A stretch of 64,000 nucleotides of DNA from Ficedula albicollis (taxonomy: Eukaryota > Chordata > Aves > Passeriformes > Muscicapidae), in NCBI RefSeq assembly GCF_000247815.1, contig NW_004775881.1, positions 333,312 through 397,311 of the forward strand, in the 5' to 3' direction. The notes beneath the pieces were generated by a model, which had not been told where the DNA came from, did no database searches, and saw only the letters and a program-made list of their open reading frames with translations. Positions 37,100 to 52,500 of this stretch are shown here, one piece after another. The position numbers were made by a program, and so were the translations under genes. Within the stretch, counting starts at the first letter, position 1. Each line of letters starts with the position of its first letter.

Positions 37100-37582
37100 A
37101 TGCATGTTATGAATTGTCTCTCCTTGGTCAATGATAAAGAAAATGGGGCTATTCCAGTTGCAACGGGATTAATGACTGAGGACACGACGACCGCACCTCA
37201 ACTTTCTCAGCCTGCAGCCTCACTGCCCCCTGCACCATGTCCTCTCACAGGGGCTCCCCCAGCTCCTCCACTTCCCCCGGGAATGCTGCCCCCACCACCA
37301 CCACCTCCTCCACTGCCTGGCCCAAACATACCTCTGCCTCCACAGTTGATAAATGGTCACGACGGCCACGGCAAAAAAAAACGAATGCGGAGCTTTTTCT
37401 GGAAAACTATCCCTGAGGAGCAAGTCCGTGGTAAAAACAATATCTGGACAATTGCTGCAAGACCACAGTATCAAATTGATACAAAGACAATTGAGGAACT
37501 TTTTGGGCAGCAGGAAGAAGCCAAACCCCAGGACTCTCGAAACCGAACTTTAAAGTCTTCATTTAAAGAGACTAAAGAGGAG
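37100..37582 (+). CDS. FHDC1: FHDC1 coding exon 1 (start codon, FH1, start of FH2)
   Basis: 161 codons. The ATG at 37,100 begins [16 protein letters not shown], as in mammals. Residues 43-82 are proline-rich with eight consecutive Pro before LPG: a short FH1 able to bind profilin. [20 protein letters not shown] opens the FH2 lasso region, where the Trp of FFWKTI is the conserved lasso tryptophan type. Followed by [15 protein letters not shown]. Donor GAG|GTAAGA, phase 0. Confidence 0.95.
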
Positions 37583-40500
37583 GTAAGAATTAAAGTAAAA
37601 TCTTTTTTTACAAAATGCTATAGGAGTTGATGTGAATTCTGCCTTGCCTTTTTCTCTGTCATGTTTCATCCTTACAGCAAATTTGTCTTGGTTCAAAGGA
37701 GCAGGGAATGATGGGAAGCATAAACTCTTTGTTCTTAGTGGCGCTTATTTTTCAAAGAGCTGACTGTGTTTTATTATTTTAACTTGCTAAGTTCTGTGAT
37801 TTGATCACCTGTTAAAATAAATATGCATAAGTGGAGGGAGCTGAAAGCATCTGTATTTACTCATGTTGGATAGCCCATGAGTTTCCAGTGGGGAAGACAA
37901 TTGTATTGTCTCTTCAGCTCTTCCTTTATATCTGTGATGCAAACATGGACCAGGCCGGAGAGAAGAGTCCTATTTGCAAGGGTTAGTGCTTTATATGCCT
38001 ACAGTATCCTAGAGACATCAGGAAGGGAAGTGCCAGTATGGCCACAAAGTTATAGAACATAATATAGTGATTAAGCATATTTGTTATTTGATAATTTTAA
38101 AGTTTCCACTTTCAAAAACATGACTTTCCTGCTAAGAAAAACTTTACTTCATTTTCCCTGCTTTTTCTGGACATGAAGATATTCTTCCAAGAAGGTCCCA
38201 AGGTTGCCACTGATTCATGTTCTGGTGGCTAGGAGTGCTCTATACAGAGTACTCTCAGGTTCAGACACTCTCCAGGGAACTGATAAGTAGCTTTTCTAGT
38301 TCTTAAATCCTCATTTATAGACAGCTGCTTCATGAAGTCAGAATTTAATTGTCTCAAGTGATCTTTCTCTGAAGTAATTGGAGGGCTGAAATGCAGATCT
38401 AATCACTAGTGTGTGTCTACATATGTGTTAGCTTGTAAACAAAATAGAGAGGGCATGGGGTTAAGATATGTAACAATGCATCGATTTTTAGTGAGAAAAT
38501 AGCAACATGAAATTGCTGATATCTTGCAGGATTCAGGAGATGTCAAAATAAGATCAGAAGGGACAAGTTGAGAAACCAATGCACTGATAGCATGCGTGTT
38601 GTACATATTGAAATTAAAGGTTTAAAAAGGCATGTGTATTGTAGCCTCTGAAACCCTGACATCGGGAAGTAGTAATTGGGGCCATCATCAGAGGTAGTGA
38701 TTAACTTCTGCAGTGTTTTCAGGCTATGTTCATGTGCGAATCAGGAGTGTGGTGAGTGGACTTCCTGTGCCGAGTACAGACATACAGAGCTCTGGCCTCC
38801 TGCATTTCCTTAGAAGCTCCCCCTTTCAGGACTGCTGTGTAAAGATCTAGTTTTAGTAAATATTACAGTAAGTTTCATAAACTGAATGTGACCTATAGTG
38901 TGCAATAGGTAGGTCAGAGAAAACCCTAGTGTGCTCCAGAACTCATTCAGTGGTGGAGATTAAAATCAGAGGCCTGCAAAACCAGGGATTCACCAAGATA
39001 CAATGCCTTGGAAACAAAACCCTGCCTTGCTAAAAGTTACAGGTTTTGTGCATCTGTCTGGAGCTGGTATGGTGGTGCAGTGCATTTTTCACTGCTTGAT
39101 CCCTGTGCATGCTGGTTCAGGGCTCTTGTGGTGACTTTGCATGTGGCAAGTGGTGAGGCAACAGGACTTGCTTCTGAATGATGGCACTTAAGTGACAAAA
39201 TGTTCCACTCACTCACTAAGCTTTGTCAACCATGCTGCAGCAGTGTGTCAGACAGTGGTGAGCAATTTCTTATGTGTTAATGGACTTTACAGTTCTATCT
39301 GCTTAGCAAGGAGGGAAGGAGGTAATCCTGAGGAGCTGTGTGTTATTGGCAGTGCAGAAGTACGGATGCGCAGCAGCTCACGTGCGTCACCTTATTGCAG
39401 GCATGGTCAAGGGGCTGGAGATAGGAGCACAGGCCTTGTTTGAGACTCCTGCGACTGGTGCTGTCAGCTGCCATCGCTTGTTTCAATGCGGGATAGTTAT
39501 CCTCAGCTCACTCGGGTAAAACCTATAGTGGCTGACAGGAGCTGGTGATAGGCTGAGGTGCGCAGAATCAATGTGACTTCGTGGACAGCGTGTTAGTGTG
39601 GGGCTGAGGGAGCTTTAGTTCTGTGTGTGGCTTTGTTACTGGCCAGCCAGGGGCAGGTGGGCAAAACATATTATGTTTCAGTACCTCTGTTCCTTTCGTG
39701 TGAAAGAGTTGGTTTTAGACAGTGCTTTATGGTCTAGCAATGAGAAATGTTCTTAGAAGTTTACATAGTGGAATTAGCCTAGTTGGCTTAGTATGTCAGC
39801 AGTAAATTTTCAAGACGACTTCAAGTGCACAAACTCGACTTTTATTTGAATTCAAATCTGAAAAAACCATGTGTCCAAAGTGCTGTATGGAAGAGCAAGG
39901 CCAGAGAGTGCTCTGTTGTCCCTATGGGGTCCCTCTTGGTACAATGGTGTAGCATCAGTGGAAGTGGTGAAGAGTTACTCTTCGGCCATTGTTGAGGGGA
40001 CTGCCCTACAGACTGTGGAGATTTGGGGTTTCATACCTTTGCCAGAGATCACTGTTGATTGTTAAATCATGAGCAGTTTTGGTGAAAGTTCTACACATGT
40101 AGGAGCCTACAACATTGCATGTCCTTTTAATTGCTCACTCGACTGATTTATACAGGGAGTTTAGATATAATATCATCATTATAACAGAAATCCCTTTTGA
40201 GGCTTGAGTCAAACTCCTACAGCAAATGCTTTCCGTTTTGTAAATAATGCCTCACCAAACACCTAGGAGATTAATTAACATGTTTCCTTGACTAAAGGCT
40301 TAATTTTCCCTATGGTTCCATGTAATTTGAGGCTCTGAAAAATAGGGGGTGCAATGTTAGGTTTACATGTCAGTTTACTTTTCCCATCCTTCAGTGGTGT
40401 CCCAGTGTGGCACAACAGGTACTCACCCAGGCTATAGTTAGCCTGGCAGCGGAGTAGGCAAAGCATCTTCTTGTCAGCCAGAGGAACTAGTCTTGATTTC

Positions 40501-43500
40501 TCTTTCAAGCTATGCCTCTGCTCCTGTCTCTAATCTCACCCCACCTGTCCACTGGCTCTGGACAGTTATTGAAGAATGTAATATACCTGTTGCACCCTCT
40601 GTAAACATATTTAAGTAAGCAGTTCAGCAGAGTGCTGTGGAGTTTTCATTTGTTTTCTGCTGGAGTTGTTGCTGCTCTTCAAGTGAGTTTTGATGACTTG
40701 ACTGCAAAAGGATGCAGTGAATTCCAGAGCCTGTACGAGGGGACAGAGAAGAGGGAGAGAGAAGGAAGATGGAAGGAGTGAACTGGATGTCTCTTGGCCA
40801 CTCTCCTAGACATACCCTCTGTTTTCTCTGTGCTGGCTCTGATGTTCATTCTACCTTCTTGAGAGCTGATTCAACCTATGAATCCAGAGAACAACTAACA
40901 GCAGCAGCCAAATGAGTTGAGTACCAGTGCCTGCCTAAGGGAAAGAGCAGGCTAGGAGCATGACATGGGAGGATGACATGAGTGGGGACAGCTCTTTAGT
41001 AAGCTGCTAGGTTCACTCTGCTGTATAGTGACTCCAGGCATGGAGTGATGGTTAGTGTGTTGTAATGTGAAGTGGAAGTTGAAATGGGAAGTTATTTATA
41101 TCCTTCCTAACCTTTAGAGATTGCACTGTTTATACACAGAGGTGGCAAGTGCGTGTGACCTATGATGTTTTGCATGGGCTTGCAAAGTGCAGGTGTGGAG
41201 ATGGTGGAAAGTATCTGAGAGAATTGTTGTATTCCCAGTTTCAGAGAGTGGAGGATGAGAATGGAGAAAACTCTCCTGAATTTATCGGAAGTAAATAATA
41301 AGAAACCATATGAGAGGCTTTTTTGCTATAGGGGATCCCAGTGGTACTAGGAATGCCTGTTCTCAATTCTCAGTTATAGTCCAGTGTAACTTTTTTGACT
41401 CAAGAAGTCCAGAGGTATTACTGGTGGGGCAGTATTTCAAAACCTCTTTAAATGGCAAACAAAGACCTGAAACGTGTTGTGCCGTCAGCAGTGTTGATGG
41501 TGTGAAAAGAAGACAGGAGCTGACTTAGCAGAATTTAGAAAAAGCTGTTGTAATTTTCAAAGGGTAAAAAGCAACAGCAGACGGTTGCATGAGGGAAATC
41601 AAATGAAATCTTGGTGGAGAAGAGCAGACATTGTGAACAGATGTTCAGGCTAAGTTTATGAGTCTAATATGCAACTCAATGTGAGATGGAAGATAGAGTA
41701 TTTGTGTGCAACGAGTAGGAGCTTGTATTTATGGGATATCTATCAGGTTCCCCTTTTTTCTTCCTTGTGCTCCCATCTGGAAACTCCTTGAAGGTAGTTA
41801 TGTAATGATAGGAGTTTCAAACACTTTTGGTAAGTTGAATTAGACACCAAGCAAAGAGTGACCAAAAAGTGAGACTTGTTCTAATTGTGTGGTTAAACAA
41901 GAAATCAGAGAAAAAATAGAGTACAGTCATATACAGAACAAGAAATGTATGTAAAATCCTGGTACTTAAGAACAGCTGCGATTTTTTTTTTTTGTTGTTG
42001 TTGTGCTGATAAGACAAATGCAGCTGTATATGTTCCCATTTGTTGTTTTTCTTCAAGGGAAGATATTAAAACAATTACATAATTTGTTTGAGGTTGTACT
42101 GTAAATCTGAGTTGCACCATGGAAAACAAAGGTTCGCTCGGCTGATGATCAGTCTCCTTGTTACAGTTACTGCCTGTGATTTAAAAAATGTACACAAGAT
42201 TAACTCTGAATATGCTTAAAAAACCCAAACAATCCAAAAGCCAAATTATGGTAAAGCTTATAGGCTTAAACTAGTAGAGAGAAATCAGAGAATTAGGGGT
42301 GACTGGAGCAATAGAGACTGGAGCTACAGCTAGAGAGGTCAGTGAGAGGTCCCTGCAATAAAACATTTGGAAAAGATAAGATACTACAGAGGGAGAGATA
42401 TATGAACCTGTCCTGTATTAAGGGGCTTTTCCTTAATGATCTCTTGGGGGCCCCACTACTCTTAAGATATAGGAGAATAAACCACAGTCTGTCCCCTTAT
42501 CTCTGCATATGCCAAAACTGAAGGGCTTTGGGCTACCAACCATCTAATTAAAAATAATATGCTGATATTTCCTGTGTTTCCTAGTCTTTACTGTTTTCAG
42601 AAGAGAGGAAGTTCCAGAATTTCAGAAAACTTTTCAATATGATTCACTATTTTCAGCAGACAAAGAGGCTGTCTCCTGGGTGTATGTATGTTGAGGATAG
42701 CCCATTAATCATGCCTATATTTTCACTGTCACCAGCTGAATGCAGGCTAATTTAATTCCATGATAATGCCAATGCTGCATTTATATATCTTCTAATCTGA
42801 GCACTGTCACAAAGGTCAAAACGCCTTTCCACTTGTCAAAACCACAAACAGCATGCAAGTCCAACAGTAGTCTTGAACATCTATGTGTACTGAGCTCTTT
42901 TATTGTAGCAGTCAGGTGGAACTGTTAAGGTGAAACAATTCTCTTGTTGTAAATCCCATTACTTTTGTAGCCGTTATCACCAAAATAGCTGTGGTAAAAT
43001 TTTAACCTTAAGGGCACAATGTGCTAAAACAGGGCAAACTTTTCAGGTTTAAAGTTGTATGCTGTTATGGGAAGAAAAACTAGTATAAAAGAGGCACTTT
43101 GATTTTAAAATTTTTTTACAAAATCAGGGGAAAATATTGTGGGGTGGTTTGGTTTTTGTTTTCTTCCCTCTACTTAATCTTCAGAATTGTACATGTAAGA
43201 TGATACAGCAAACCAACTTTGAAATACAAAGCTGGGATAGACTGTTATTTTATTATGGATTTCTGTTTGCTTCTAGGTAAGCAAACGTATTTGAGCATTA
43301 TGTGTTTCAGGGTTGCTTCAAGATCAACTTACATATCTTCCCCTGAATCACTGTGACTGTTATTTGGCATGAATTAAATCAGTAGTGCACCTGACCTCTA
43401 CTTAGAAATCCCATCCTCATGTTTGTCGCAAAACCTCTGAGTTTACATGGGTTTTGAAGTGTGGTGTTCACTAACCTTGGAGCCTTCAAATACAATATAG

Positions 43501-46500
43501 TGTATTACCTGATAAGCAGCATTTTGCAGCTGCAGGGTTATGAAATAAGCAAGAAGAATGTTTTTACTTTGTAATGAAATAGAAGTATTGATTCCTTCCT
43601 TCATTATATGTTGCTATGGAATTTTTTGCCTCACTTGGAGAAGGGTGATGTGAGTGTGCTATATATTTCCCTGGTAAAAACTAGTTTTGTAGTATATGAG
43701 CTTTGTTGATAAGAAGTGACCCTATATTTATTTGGCATGGGATTTGGTGCAAACAGTTATCCGTAGCTGTTTAAGAAATGTATCTGCATTATATGCTATT
43801 TTCATAGGTATTGTTAGATTAATCTCTCTTGCTTTGTCTCTCAGGTTTCCATTTTAGATGCAAAACGAAGTATGAACATTGGGATATTTCTCAAACAATT
43901 CAAAAAGTAAGAATTCTTTGTAGTTTTCATAAAATATACACATTGTTCTCTGTTCTTCATGGATTTTGCAGTTTTATGCAGTTTTCTCAGAAGTAATTTG
44001 ACATAATTTGTTTTCTAATATGTTTAATTTTGAGTATGTTTATGAATTAGCATCAAACATTTAGAGTTTGCTGATGTTAACCAGTTGAAGTGAGTTTTCA
44101 GGTGTGGTTAAGGGAAGCCCTTTTACCTCATGTAACAGTGTCTGTGAGCTGCCTTTCACTGGCTTCCTCTCTTTATAAACAATTAGAAAGGGGCAATGTG
44201 AGCAACTTTCTCAAGACGGAGCTGTTTCATTGCTGATAATGTTGCCCTTCAGTAAAGGCATCACTGAAAATGGTCTCAGAGCAGTGCTGCTGTGGACACT
44301 GATGCATCCACTAACTCTGTTGAGTAGCCCAGGCATGTATTTTTCAATCTGTGTAACTCTTCTCCCTGCAAGTGTTAGAAATATGTGTGCTCAATTGTTT
44401 TTTCAAGGTCTGCCGAATCCATCATTGAAGATATTTATCATGGAAGAAGTCAGCCCTATGGTTCTGAACTGCTACACGAATTTCTTAAATTATTACCAGA
44501 AGCAGAGGAGGTAAATAATGGTTTTATGTAGAACTTATTTTTTGTAGAGTTCTGCTGACTGGGATTCCAACATGAAGCTCTGTAAAAGAGGAATCTCAGC
44601 TCCTTCCTGAGGATAGGGAACAGGGAGCCACCGAGTGCAAATGTTTAACCTTCATTTAACTTGTGGTTTTAAAGTTGCAGTGTAGTCATTCCCTTCACAT
44701 CACGTAATTTCATTTGCTTTTAAGCAGTTGATAGGACATCTTTTGTTTTCATGATGTCCCTTTTGTCCCGTAAACAGCAAGACCTGGAACCTTCCTGTGT
44801 GCAGATAACTGCTCTAGGGAGGTCAGAAAATTCTGATTCAAAGTATATTCTAAGCAAACAAATTTCACTTCTTTGGCACCTGCCTCACACTTTCCCATTG
44901 CAGTTCCTGTGAGTTGAATTTTGGTAGTCCTGTTCTACTGCCTTTTTACCTTCTGGGTCACTGCCTGCTTGGTTCATCTGGGTCTCTTCCTGGGCCTGGT
45001 CACTGGGTTTCAATAGGCCAGAAAGGCATCTCCAATGTGCAGCACCCATGGAATTTGCTAACATGGCTTAGTGCTCAAAGGAGATGTGTTAGAAGGCACA
45101 GAATTACCAGCAGTACCTTCTCAGTGTTCCTGTGATCATTATATGACCAACATCCAAGCGCAGCTTTCCCCTCTCCTAGTCCCAAACTTCAAGTCTATTC
45201 ACGTGATTAAAGAGGTGAAGTTTAATCAACTGACCTGGGAGCCCTGCTTAATGATGCACAGTTCCTTGCCAGCTTATTATTGGAACTGACCCATTTGTAT
45301 GTACTTGAGAGAAGTGTAAACCACAAACCTGACAAAATTAGCATTAGAATTGCTTGAGTGCTTCACATCAAGGTGAGTGGCTGAAACTTGGGAAATTGCT
45401 GAGTTAGGTCCACTTACAGATCAACCGCAGCTCACATCTTTACCACTTCAAGGTCATACTGTCAAAGCACTTTGTTTTGTCTGTGCAGCAGCAAATCTTG
45501 GGTCCAGTCATCGGTAGAATATGTTACAGTCTTTTGCTGTCACACTTATGACCCTAAATTGGGCTGACTTTGCAGAGAATCTTGTAAAAATTGTGTTATG
45601 TTAGTATACTTGATTAATATATCTCTTAGAGTTGGGGGGATATCAACAAGTTGAAATGTAATTAGTCAAAACAAAATAGGTGACAGTTGTTCTGGGACCT
45701 CAAAACCATTCCCTCTCCCCTCTTTGTTTGCATTTTAGTACATATTCCATTATATAAACAGAATTTGTCTCCTTTCTCTGAAAGTCAGAGGAGAACAGTG
45801 GAGTGACTTGTAGTGAAAGAGTGACTCATAGTTAACTTTGTGTATAGTCAGAAAATTAGACTGACAGAAAAGTACTTTTTTTTCTTTTCCTCTTTCTGGC
45901 TTTGATCTTGGTTGTTATTGTATGACAAGTAGAAAATCTTTCAGCTGGTCTATGCGATATAACTGTTGTCATTCAACTAGAATTGTAGTGTAATTTGTTG
46001 AATTTTATCAGTTTTGTCTGCAATGCTCAACTAGATGCATTAGCTATCCAGTAGGTACTGCTAGGAGTGAAAAAGTATGTTGTTATTTGACAACAGATTT
46101 GACAACAGGCTTGTCCCTCAAGATAGGGGGGCCAGAGAATTTAAGAAGTACTTTTAAGAAGTCTTGAGAAATTAGTAGAAAATATTCTATAGTACAGGAG
46201 AGGATTAGAAATTAAGGGGCATCAGACATGAGATTTGTTGCTGTTCCCAAGGAAAGGCTGGAAAGATGCTGCTTTCCAGTGTGCAGGTGTTTGTGTTTAA
46301 TTAACTGCATGCATCAGAAACAGGAAAGACTCGCTTTCTCTTTGTTACTCTTCTCATAATTGTTAAACTTTTTGTGATTTTTTTCTCCTTGAGAGCTGAG
46401 TGGGTGGTGGCAGGAAAGACAGGGAGAAAATCCTGAATATAAGGACCTGATGCTTCTGCTGGTATGGAAAAATGTTTCTATGGCTTCACATCTTCGTGCT

Positions 46501-49500
46501 TGGTGTGATCAAAGAATGGGTGGGTCCAGTAACTCATTTACTACAGTGGCTTCTAAAATTTTAGTGTAGGCAATTAAAAAACTTGTTCTTTTTAGGAGCC
46601 TCAGAGCTTTTTTCTTTTTTCTTTTTCACCATTTCTTCTCTAAATGTACGTTCATTGTTCTTCTGCTACATCCCCTTACTTTTTCTTGGTTTATTATCTG
46701 CCTCCTAGTCAGAATAACTCCCTTCTATAATAGTGATTTATCATTTGCTGAGGGAAAGGTATCAGAAGCTTACAGCCCCACAAATAACCCAGAACCGCTA
46801 GGATACCAAGTGAGGTGGTATTATTTTTTCTGCTGTTCCCTCTTCAGTTTAATACTCCCTAATTTCTTTTTGTCCTATCACATGAAGTAGCTTTGACAAG
46901 CTGTCATCACATTGGCCTGTCCTTGCACAATGTTGCACCTATCCTCAGCGAAGTATTCCCTGGGATTGCCCTTTGGATACTTCTTTTCTCCTAAAGACCT
47001 GCTTTGTTGTGGTAAGAGTTGAGAATTACTCTGAGCAGAGACTTAAGCACTCAGATCCTGAAAGGTTAGTAGCTTTTCAGTTAGCAGGGCAGACTGTCTT
47101 GGTGTAACCATGGGTGGGCTTCTTCAGTTCCTCTTTGTCTGCTCTTTGCAGCAGCTCAGGTGTTTACAGTCACATTTGCCTGTATGCACAAGTTTCTTGC
47201 AAGTTGGAAAGAGGGCCAAGTGCCTTCTGTCGGCCTGTGCTCAGCACCAGTAACTGTGCTTTGAGATGTCTTCTGCTTTATTTTTTCTGTTTTACCATAA
47301 ATCCTTAGTCTGTAAAAGTGAAAAGAGGGAGAGGAGTGCCATTCCTGACCATATCTGTAGAAAGGGCAACTGTTGAAACTATTCTTTTTACCAAGAAGTT
47401 TAAGTTTACAGTTTACCTAGTGTGAATAAGCACCAGCTTTGTACTCCAATTGTATCTTATCTAGAAGTGTTGTGATATCCAGTCACATTACCTGAATGTG
47501 CCGCATGTCTCTTGTTTGACATTTGTGAAAATATTTTAGATCGTTTCAGTTCATAGTATCACAGGCATCGGCTCTTTTAACAATGGAGGCTATGTACTTG
47601 GGCTAGCAAATACATTTAACATCTGTTGTCTTTAAAATCATTCTATTTGCAGTATTGTCATGTGACAACTCTATTTGCATGCAGAAATAGGTGTCAGTAT
47701 TACTAATTTTCTAGCTGTTTTCTATGAAAAATCCCAACTATCCCAGCTATCAAAGCTGTGGAGATTTTTGCACGTAAACGGCAAATACTGTCTCCTTACT
47801 GAATGTTTTTCTCAAACAGAATAAGACTATTATTGAACTATTGGCACTGGTATGAAGTCTTTCCTACAACTTAAAACATTTGGGTATTTTCAAATGTTTA
47901 ATTTGAAAAACTTGACTAATACTTTCAGGTGGCCATGATGGAGCTTGCTGCAAGGCTCCACTCAACATTTTGTTCAGAGCCATCTGTGGGTGTGCGGCCT
48001 GGCCACTATACAGTGGTTAGAAAAAAAGGCCAAGTGAATTTATAAAAGTTCTCAACACATCAACAGGTAGGATAAGATCACTGATTTTGTTTAAGCCTTC
48101 TTAGAAGTCCTACCGTTTGTACCATAGTTGCTTAGCAGTTCTGTAAGGAGAAAGAAACACCTGTTTGGAATCTCCTCTGCTTCATCCCTTTTTCTTCAGT
48201 TTGGTTCTTTTCCAGGGAACCTTGACTGAAGCAGTGGTCTTGTGAAAAGATTCCCAGTTGTTTATCTATGATACCCTATTAAAATGGCTGACAGCTTTTA
48301 TTTACTGACATCCTGACTAGAGCAGAAGAGAGAAGAAGCTTTAAGCTCCTTTTATGTGCATATTATTGCACTCTTCAACAGGCCCAGACTGGCAAAAGTT
48401 GAGAGTCCAGTGTTTAACAAGGTAGAATAGCCAGAATTTGTACTTTAAACACATACAGAAGAGAGCATATAATACTGGTAATCAGCTCACCCACACACAT
48501 GCACACCCATGTTACCAACACAATGTCAGAACTTCCTTTATAATGTCTCAAGCCTGTCCTTCGTTCATGTACTCTGACTTCAAACCCTGGTTGTCCATCA
48601 CCTGCTTTCTTGGAACTGTTTCTGTCAGCTCTACCCTTTTCAAATCATGTCTGTAGTTAAATGCCCATTCCTTTCCTCAGCCAGTGCTTTATAGGGTTGA
48701 CCATCCTTTAGAGCTTTCATCTCCTTTTCCTTTTTTTTCCCTTTATGGTTACTGGCAAGTTTTTATCCCTTTCTTTTTATCATTTTTTATCAGTGGTTTG
48801 CCAGTGCCCTGGGTTGTGCCCCATTGTGCCTCACTGCCTCATACATCTGCTGCTTTCCCGCATGCCCTTGTGGCATGTAGGATTCCACTGTGATGCATTT
48901 TGGGGCACTGATATTTTTAAACTCTGTTTTTGTAAGTGCCCTGAATATTTGCAGTGGTATGGAGATACTAAATAATACTAATAATACTAATACTACTACT
49001 AATAAAAATAAAAATAATAATACAAAAACGCCAGCAAATCCGCAGAGAGAATGTTTGTTCTTCTTCATCAAAGATCCTGCATAGCTACCTGCAAGGTACC
49101 TGTTTTATGCCATAAAATAAAATCCCACTAGAAGTGCTACTGGTAACTTAAAAATTAGCAATAACTTGAATACAGTAGCTTTTGTGTCTGCCAGGTATAA
49201 CGGCATACTTGCAATGGGCATCTCTACTGCAATTGTTCACAAATCAAATCAAAGATCAGGCTTTGTATGTTTCATAACTATTCTTAAAATTAAGCAAATT
49301 ACATATGTGAGAACCTTGTGTGTCTAAAATCAGATTTAGTGTGGATGGGCATGTACGAACAGTGCAAATGCCTATTCCATTTACAAATATAATGAAAAAT
49401 TAAGTTAGTAGCTTGGCACCTAATTTGAGTAATGCAGAACTGAGCATACAGTGTAATTATGCTCTCTTGAATATACACATTACACTGCCATATCTCAGTA

Positions 49501-52500
49501 TATGGCTGCCTGCTCTTGTGAAAAAGTTCTGTTGTGCTTCGAAAGAGGAGGTCAAGGCCAGAACCGATAGGGTTATTCATTACGATTTTATAATAAGCCA
49601 CATTTTTAGCTCCCTTATGTTCTCAACCTATCTACTTTATGTGTTAACATGATTAATGGTGAACATTTTTGTCAATCCCCATGGTTTCTTTGCAGCTTCT
49701 GGCTGCAATTGGTATTTGAATTTGACTCCCACTTCTGGGGGCCATCAGAGAATCTCTGTTTTCTTCTGCAATACTTGGAGAACATCGCAGCAGAGAGTAG
49801 AGGCAGTCCCATGGGATCTTGAATAGTCTCTCTTGGAATGTGTAATGACAGACATCAAAAGTGTGTTCCAGTAATTTTTTAGCTTTGGGGTTCAGAAGTT
49901 GGGGGTTTTTTTGAGTTTATTGTAATGTTGATAAAGTCAAATAACTTTTTTTTTTCCTTCATGGTGAGAATTTTTTAATTATGAAATTTTTAATAAAGCA
50001 GGAAACACAGAATAATTGGATGTCCTATTGTTACCTTAGCTATTTCCCAGACTGTTAACTGTTTCATAGCCAAGTTAACAAATTATTTAGTCTTCTATAT
50101 GTAAAACTTAAGACACGTATGGAGAACCAGTGCTGAATTCCAGGGTGAAAAGGACCGTCGTGTTCCTGTTTTGTGTGCTTGTGGAACGGGTCACTGTTCT
50201 CCACCATCCTTGAGTTTTGGGCTTCTTGGGTGAGCTGCCTTGATGCTTCTTACAAACATAGTTTGGGATATCTAAGGAGAAGACAGTGGGGGTTAAGGTG
50301 GTTGATATAGGCTGGGAAAAGTGGAACTAGGTAGTGAGCACATTTTTGTTTCAAGTCTGATTACACAGACTTTCTTCTGGGTTTACTATTGCCCAAAGCC
50401 TTTTGCTTAGTGACATTCATATCCCATCAAAAGGCAGCCTTGTCAATGTCTTCTGTTGTGCATTTTTAGGAATGTTCCTACTCTGAATTAACTCTGGGAT
50501 TTAGTACTGGCTCGTATGACTCCAGACATTTTTCCTAGTAGGGTAGAAGAAAGAGGATTTCGTCCAATGCATGTAAAACTAAAATTCCACATAGAAAACT
50601 TTGACTGCTACTTACAATTGAAAGTATATTTAAATATAGTACTGGTAGCAGGGATAAGTTAATATTCCTGTGAGTGTCTCATGATCTTATGTTGTTCACT
50701 TTCTGTGACTTTGTTTTCAAATTACATTTTCCTATAATTAATCTGTGGCTTATATGATTTGATTTTGGTGAGGTGGTGTTTTTTGATGGACTGCTTTTCT
50801 TTGTTTCCTCACTCTCTCCCATGTCTGAATGTCTCTATCCTTTTCAAACTCTGATATTTGCAAGATACTAAAATGAGGTTGGAGAATTTGCACACTTTTG
50901 TTTTTTAGGTTGCAGACCACTATTTTTGTTAAGCTAGGTTAAAGAACACCTTTAAAGACTGAGATAGTATACTATGTCTCATCCCCCACTTAATGATGTG
51001 GAGAAAGTATTTATTTAGGGTTTGTTTCTTGCTCAATTAACACCTTAGAATTACCAGGAATGTCAAGCCTGGTCTTTCCTGTTTTTTTGTTGGCAGACTT
51101 CTTGAATTACTCAGTAGATTAGGAGTTTTCTCAGGCCTAAAAAATGGGTATGCTGTTTATCTGTAGAAGGAGCTTTTGTCTGAGTGTTTTGAATTTGGGA
51201 TGGCAGTGTTAGGAAATGAAGCTAGGTAGCCTGAATAAAATTGCTCTCAGATTAGACATCTCTTTCTTGGCCATAAGACATTTTTTGTTAGGTTTTGTCC
51301 TGTTCGTTTGTTTGTTGATGTGTTTTTAATTTGAAAATTAATTCCTTTACTTTTTCTGTTTAACTTGTATTTTTCTCTTTCTTAATGTGTTCTCAGCATT
51401 TCTATTTTTTATGATGTGGGAAAAATGGGAATAAAGCAGAAAAAAGCTGTTAAAAGAATCCTGATTTGACATAGCGTATTATTTTTCTTCTGCTACAGAT
51501 CAGTTGCTTTCTACTGGTAAAGCAGAAAAATAAGTGATTAATTTGTAGGCTGATTCTTTAAAAAAGAAACTCTGCATATCTTGCTAAATCATGGCAGCGA
51601 GGTAACTGTTGATGCCCTAGTGTAGTGTCCCTCTGTCCAGTAGCTTAATATGCTTCCTAAAAGTGAAAACCGCCTGTGTAAATGTGGTTGTGAATGGGCT
51701 TTAAGTATGATGTTACAGAAAGAAAGGATGATGGCCTGGTGTGTAAATCAGTGGTAACATACAACTGCTGCTGGGTGTGAACTTGTTGATCAAATGAAGA
51801 AATAGTGTAACTGAGAGTGAGCTCTGCTTTTGGACACAGTTGCTGTGTTGGAAGATGTGGAAGAAATTCTAGTTACGCTTAAACATATGTGCATGTATTT
51901 TTCAGTTCTTCTGTATAAACAAATAGTAAGTATGTGGGTGGATCAGTGGCTTCCAGATCATGCAAATATATGGATTTTGGTGGAGCTGGGAAGGAAGAAA
52001 TGAAAATTCTTTGCTAGTGTTTATTTCTCTTTTCTAGGTAAAGAAATTAAAAGCTTTTGCTGGAGATGTATCAAAACTGTCTCAAGCTGATTCCTTCATG
52101 TATTTACTGATCCAGGTGCCAAAGTAAGGAGATAATTGGTTTGTTCTGTTTATAAGTGTTCTTTTTGGCTGTCAGTTCTAAACCTGTTTGTGTACTCCAG
52201 CTATGCTCTTAGGATTGAAGCCATGGTGTTGGAGAGGGAGTTCTCACCCTCCTGTGCTTCTCTACAGGATGACATGAAAATTATAAGACTGGCAACGAAA
52301 GGTAATTAAATATGTTGGGACATGCCTAATACTCTTGTTTTTGTTAGCATGTTAATTAGTCTGCATTACAAAGACCAGAGCTTGAATTTCAGGTACCTTA
52401 GCTATTAAAAGGAGGCTAACTCCTCTCTGACAAATGCCATTAGAGTGTGCCTGGTGGATCTTTGCTTCCAAAATGAAAAATCTCAAGACTTTGGGTACAC

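Noticed and set aside
39590..39760. A weak MIR-like resemblance (GGCTTTGTTACTGGCC...GTTTCAGTACCTCTGTTCC).
   Set aside because: Too few matching landmarks to tell it from chance without a search.
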